Below, one piece after another: positions 4,823 through 5,895 of a stretch of 5,895 nt of DNA. The notes under the pieces are model-generated. The model saw only the letters and a program-made list of their open reading frames with translations. It had not been told where the DNA came from and did not search any database. Both the position numbers and the translations under genes were made by a program. Within the stretch, counting starts at the first letter, position 1. The number at the start of each line of letters is the position of its first letter. Source of the DNA: JBEIUL01 sp044356865 (GTDB lineage Bacteria > Planctomycetota > Phycisphaerae > Phycisphaerales > SM1A02); contig JBIKVN010000207.1 of the NCBI GenBank assembly GCA_044356865.1, forward strand, positions 1-5,895, in the 5' to 3' direction.

Positions 4823-5895
4823 CTACCGCACGCTGAGCGTGGGCTGCACGAACTTCCCGCCGAGGCTGGCGATCGAGACTTGCGCGGCGGTCTGCTTGAC
4901 CACGCGATCGAGCGACTCGCCGAGCGGCCCGCGGAAGTTCTCGAGCGGCGTGCCCGCGTCGGAATGGATGCGCAGCGAAGGATGAACCGGGATCGCCCCG
5001 AGGAACGGCAGGCCGAGATCGCGGGCGAGGCCTTCCGCCCCGCCGCGGCCGAAGAGGTCGTAGGTCTTCCCGTCGTCGCCGACGAAGCCCGACATGTTCT
5101 CGACCACGCCGAGGATCTCGACGCCGAGCTGCTGGAACATCCGCACCGCGCGGCGGGCATCGTCCTGGGCGACCTGCTGCGGCGTGCAGACGATGACCGC
5201 CCCGGTCAGCGGCAAGAGCTGGGCCAGCGTGAGCGGCACGTCGCCGGTGCCGGGCGGAAGGTCGACGACGAGATAGTCGAGCTCGCCCCACTCGGTCTGC
5301 GTCGCGAGTTGCTTGAACGCCCCGTGGGCCATCGGGCCGCGCCAGACCAGGGCCTTGTCGGGATCGACGAGCTTGCCGATGGTCATCGCCCGGATGCCGT
5401 GGACCTCGAAGGGCAGCAGGAGGTTTCCCTCGGCCGCGGTCGGCAGGCCGCCGAGCCCGAGCATGGTGGGGGCGCTCGGTCCATAGATATCGCCGTCGAG
5501 GAGGCCGACTCTGGCCCCGTGCCGGGCGAGGCCGACCGCGAGGTTCACCGCGACCGTCGACTTCCCGACGCCGCCCTTGCCCGCCCCGACCGCGATCACA
5601 TGCCGCACCAGCGGCAACGGGTTCGAGCCGTCGCGGACCTTCTCGTTCGGCCGCCGGACATCGGCGGTGAAGGTGATGGTGACGGCGGGTTCGGCCAGGC
5701 CGAGCGATCGGGCCTGCCCACGGATCGCCGCCTCGCAGTCGCCGCGGATCTTGTCCTTCATGGGGCACGCGGGCGTGGTGAGTTCGACCGTCGCCCGGAC
5801 GCCGCCGTCCGGTCCGACCGTGACTTCCTTGACCATGCCGAGGGTCACGAGGTCCTTGCGAAGGTCGGGGTCCTGGACGGTGGCGAGGGCGGACC
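4823..5895 (-). CDS. Mrp/ApbC/Nbp35-type Fe-S cluster carrier ATPase, 5' end missing
   Basis: About 356 codons are visible, and the frame stays open to the window edge. The GTG at 5846-5848 is not the likely start: upstream codons still read TVQDPDLRKDLVTLGMVKEV, the usual beginning of the MIP18-like (DUF59) domain. In order (counting from that GTG): the rest of this domain with TTPACPMKD (24-32), a deviant Walker A loop GKGGVGKST (90-98), LLDGDIYGPS (117-126), MAHGAFKQL (173-181), and the switch II segment VVDLPPGTGD (194-203). The family binds ATP and is linked to cytosolic Fe-S cluster carrying or assembly. The segment after VENMS reads GFVGDDGKTYDLFG (253-266), where many members have a CxxC that bridges a cluster between subunits; both Cys are absent. 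About 20 residues extend past the usual C-terminus. I leave the gene symbol empty because mrp and apbC are both used. Confidence 0.92.
   Translation of the reverse strand, partial: SALATVQDPDLRKDLVTLGMVKEVTVGPDGGVRATVELTTPACPMKDKIRGDCEAAIRGQARSLGLAEPAVTITFTADVRRPNEKVRDGSNPLPLVRHVIAVGAGKGGVGKSTVAVNLAVGLARHGARVGLLDGDIYGPSAPTMLGLGGLPTAAEGNLLLPFEVHGIRAMTIGKLVDPDKALVWRGPMAHGAFKQLATQTEWGELDYLVVDLPPGTGDVPLTLAQLLPLTGAVIVCTPQQVAQDDARRAVRMFQQLGVEILGVVENMSGFVGDDGKTYDLFGRGGAEGLARDLGLPFLGAIPVHPSLRIHSDAGTPLENFRGPLGESLDRVVKQTAAQVSIASLGGKFVQPTLSVR

Noticed and set aside
4716..5768. 350-residue alternative frame on the minus strand across the mrp region
   Set aside because: It is a shifted frame of the conserved P-loop ATPase, with Arg/Pro-rich translation and no motifs.
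5846..5848. GTG as the start of the Mrp-type gene
   Set aside because: The 15 upstream codons continue the conserved N-terminal domain (TVQDPDLRKDL), so the true start lies beyond the right edge.

Overview
This is a GC-rich chromosomal window holding six protein genes and no mobile element, CRISPR array or RNA gene that I can recognise. Two adjacent exported proteins end in PEP-CTERM-like tails of the Pro-x-Pro-Gly, hydrophobic, five-Arg kind. With the high GC and several starts lacking a Shine-Dalgarno sequence, this suggests a planctomycete, perhaps of the Phycisphaerae. That placement is inference from gene style, not from a marker gene.

Left part (1-708): a non-coding stretch with two very strong perfect hairpins (24-41 and 101-121) lies downstream of a minus-strand cupin_5 (DUF985) gene. 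That gene starts at 627 and is divergent from the next one. Middle part (709-3038): an apparent two-gene operon encodes an epimerase-type (SDR) L-threonine 3-dehydrogenase and glycine C-acetyltransferase (Kbl). Together they would convert threonine through 2-amino-3-ketobutyrate to glycine and acetyl-CoA, making NADH.

Right part (3039-4810): two plus-strand genes encode exported proteins with N-terminal signal peptides and C-terminal sorting tails, and hairpins lie in both upstream leaders. The first resembles exported proteins with a thioester-type Cys...Gln pattern, but has Ser where Gln is expected. The second is a beta-rich, Thr/Ser/Gly-rich protein of unknown function. Both would go through the Sec pathway to an exosortase-like sorting system encoded elsewhere. 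The last gene (4823 to beyond 5895, minus strand) is an Mrp/ApbC/Nbp35 P-loop ATPase for Fe-S cluster handling. It converges on the second exported gene with only 12 bases between stops, its start lies outside the window, and it lacks the usual CxxC motif.

The window looks like ordinary housekeeping plus surface-protein genes. I found no convincing new multi-gene system. The most notable points are the altered thioester-type motif, the Cys-less Mrp, the insert-bearing threonine dehydrogenase, the structured leaders of the exported-protein genes, and the palindromic stretch at the left edge.
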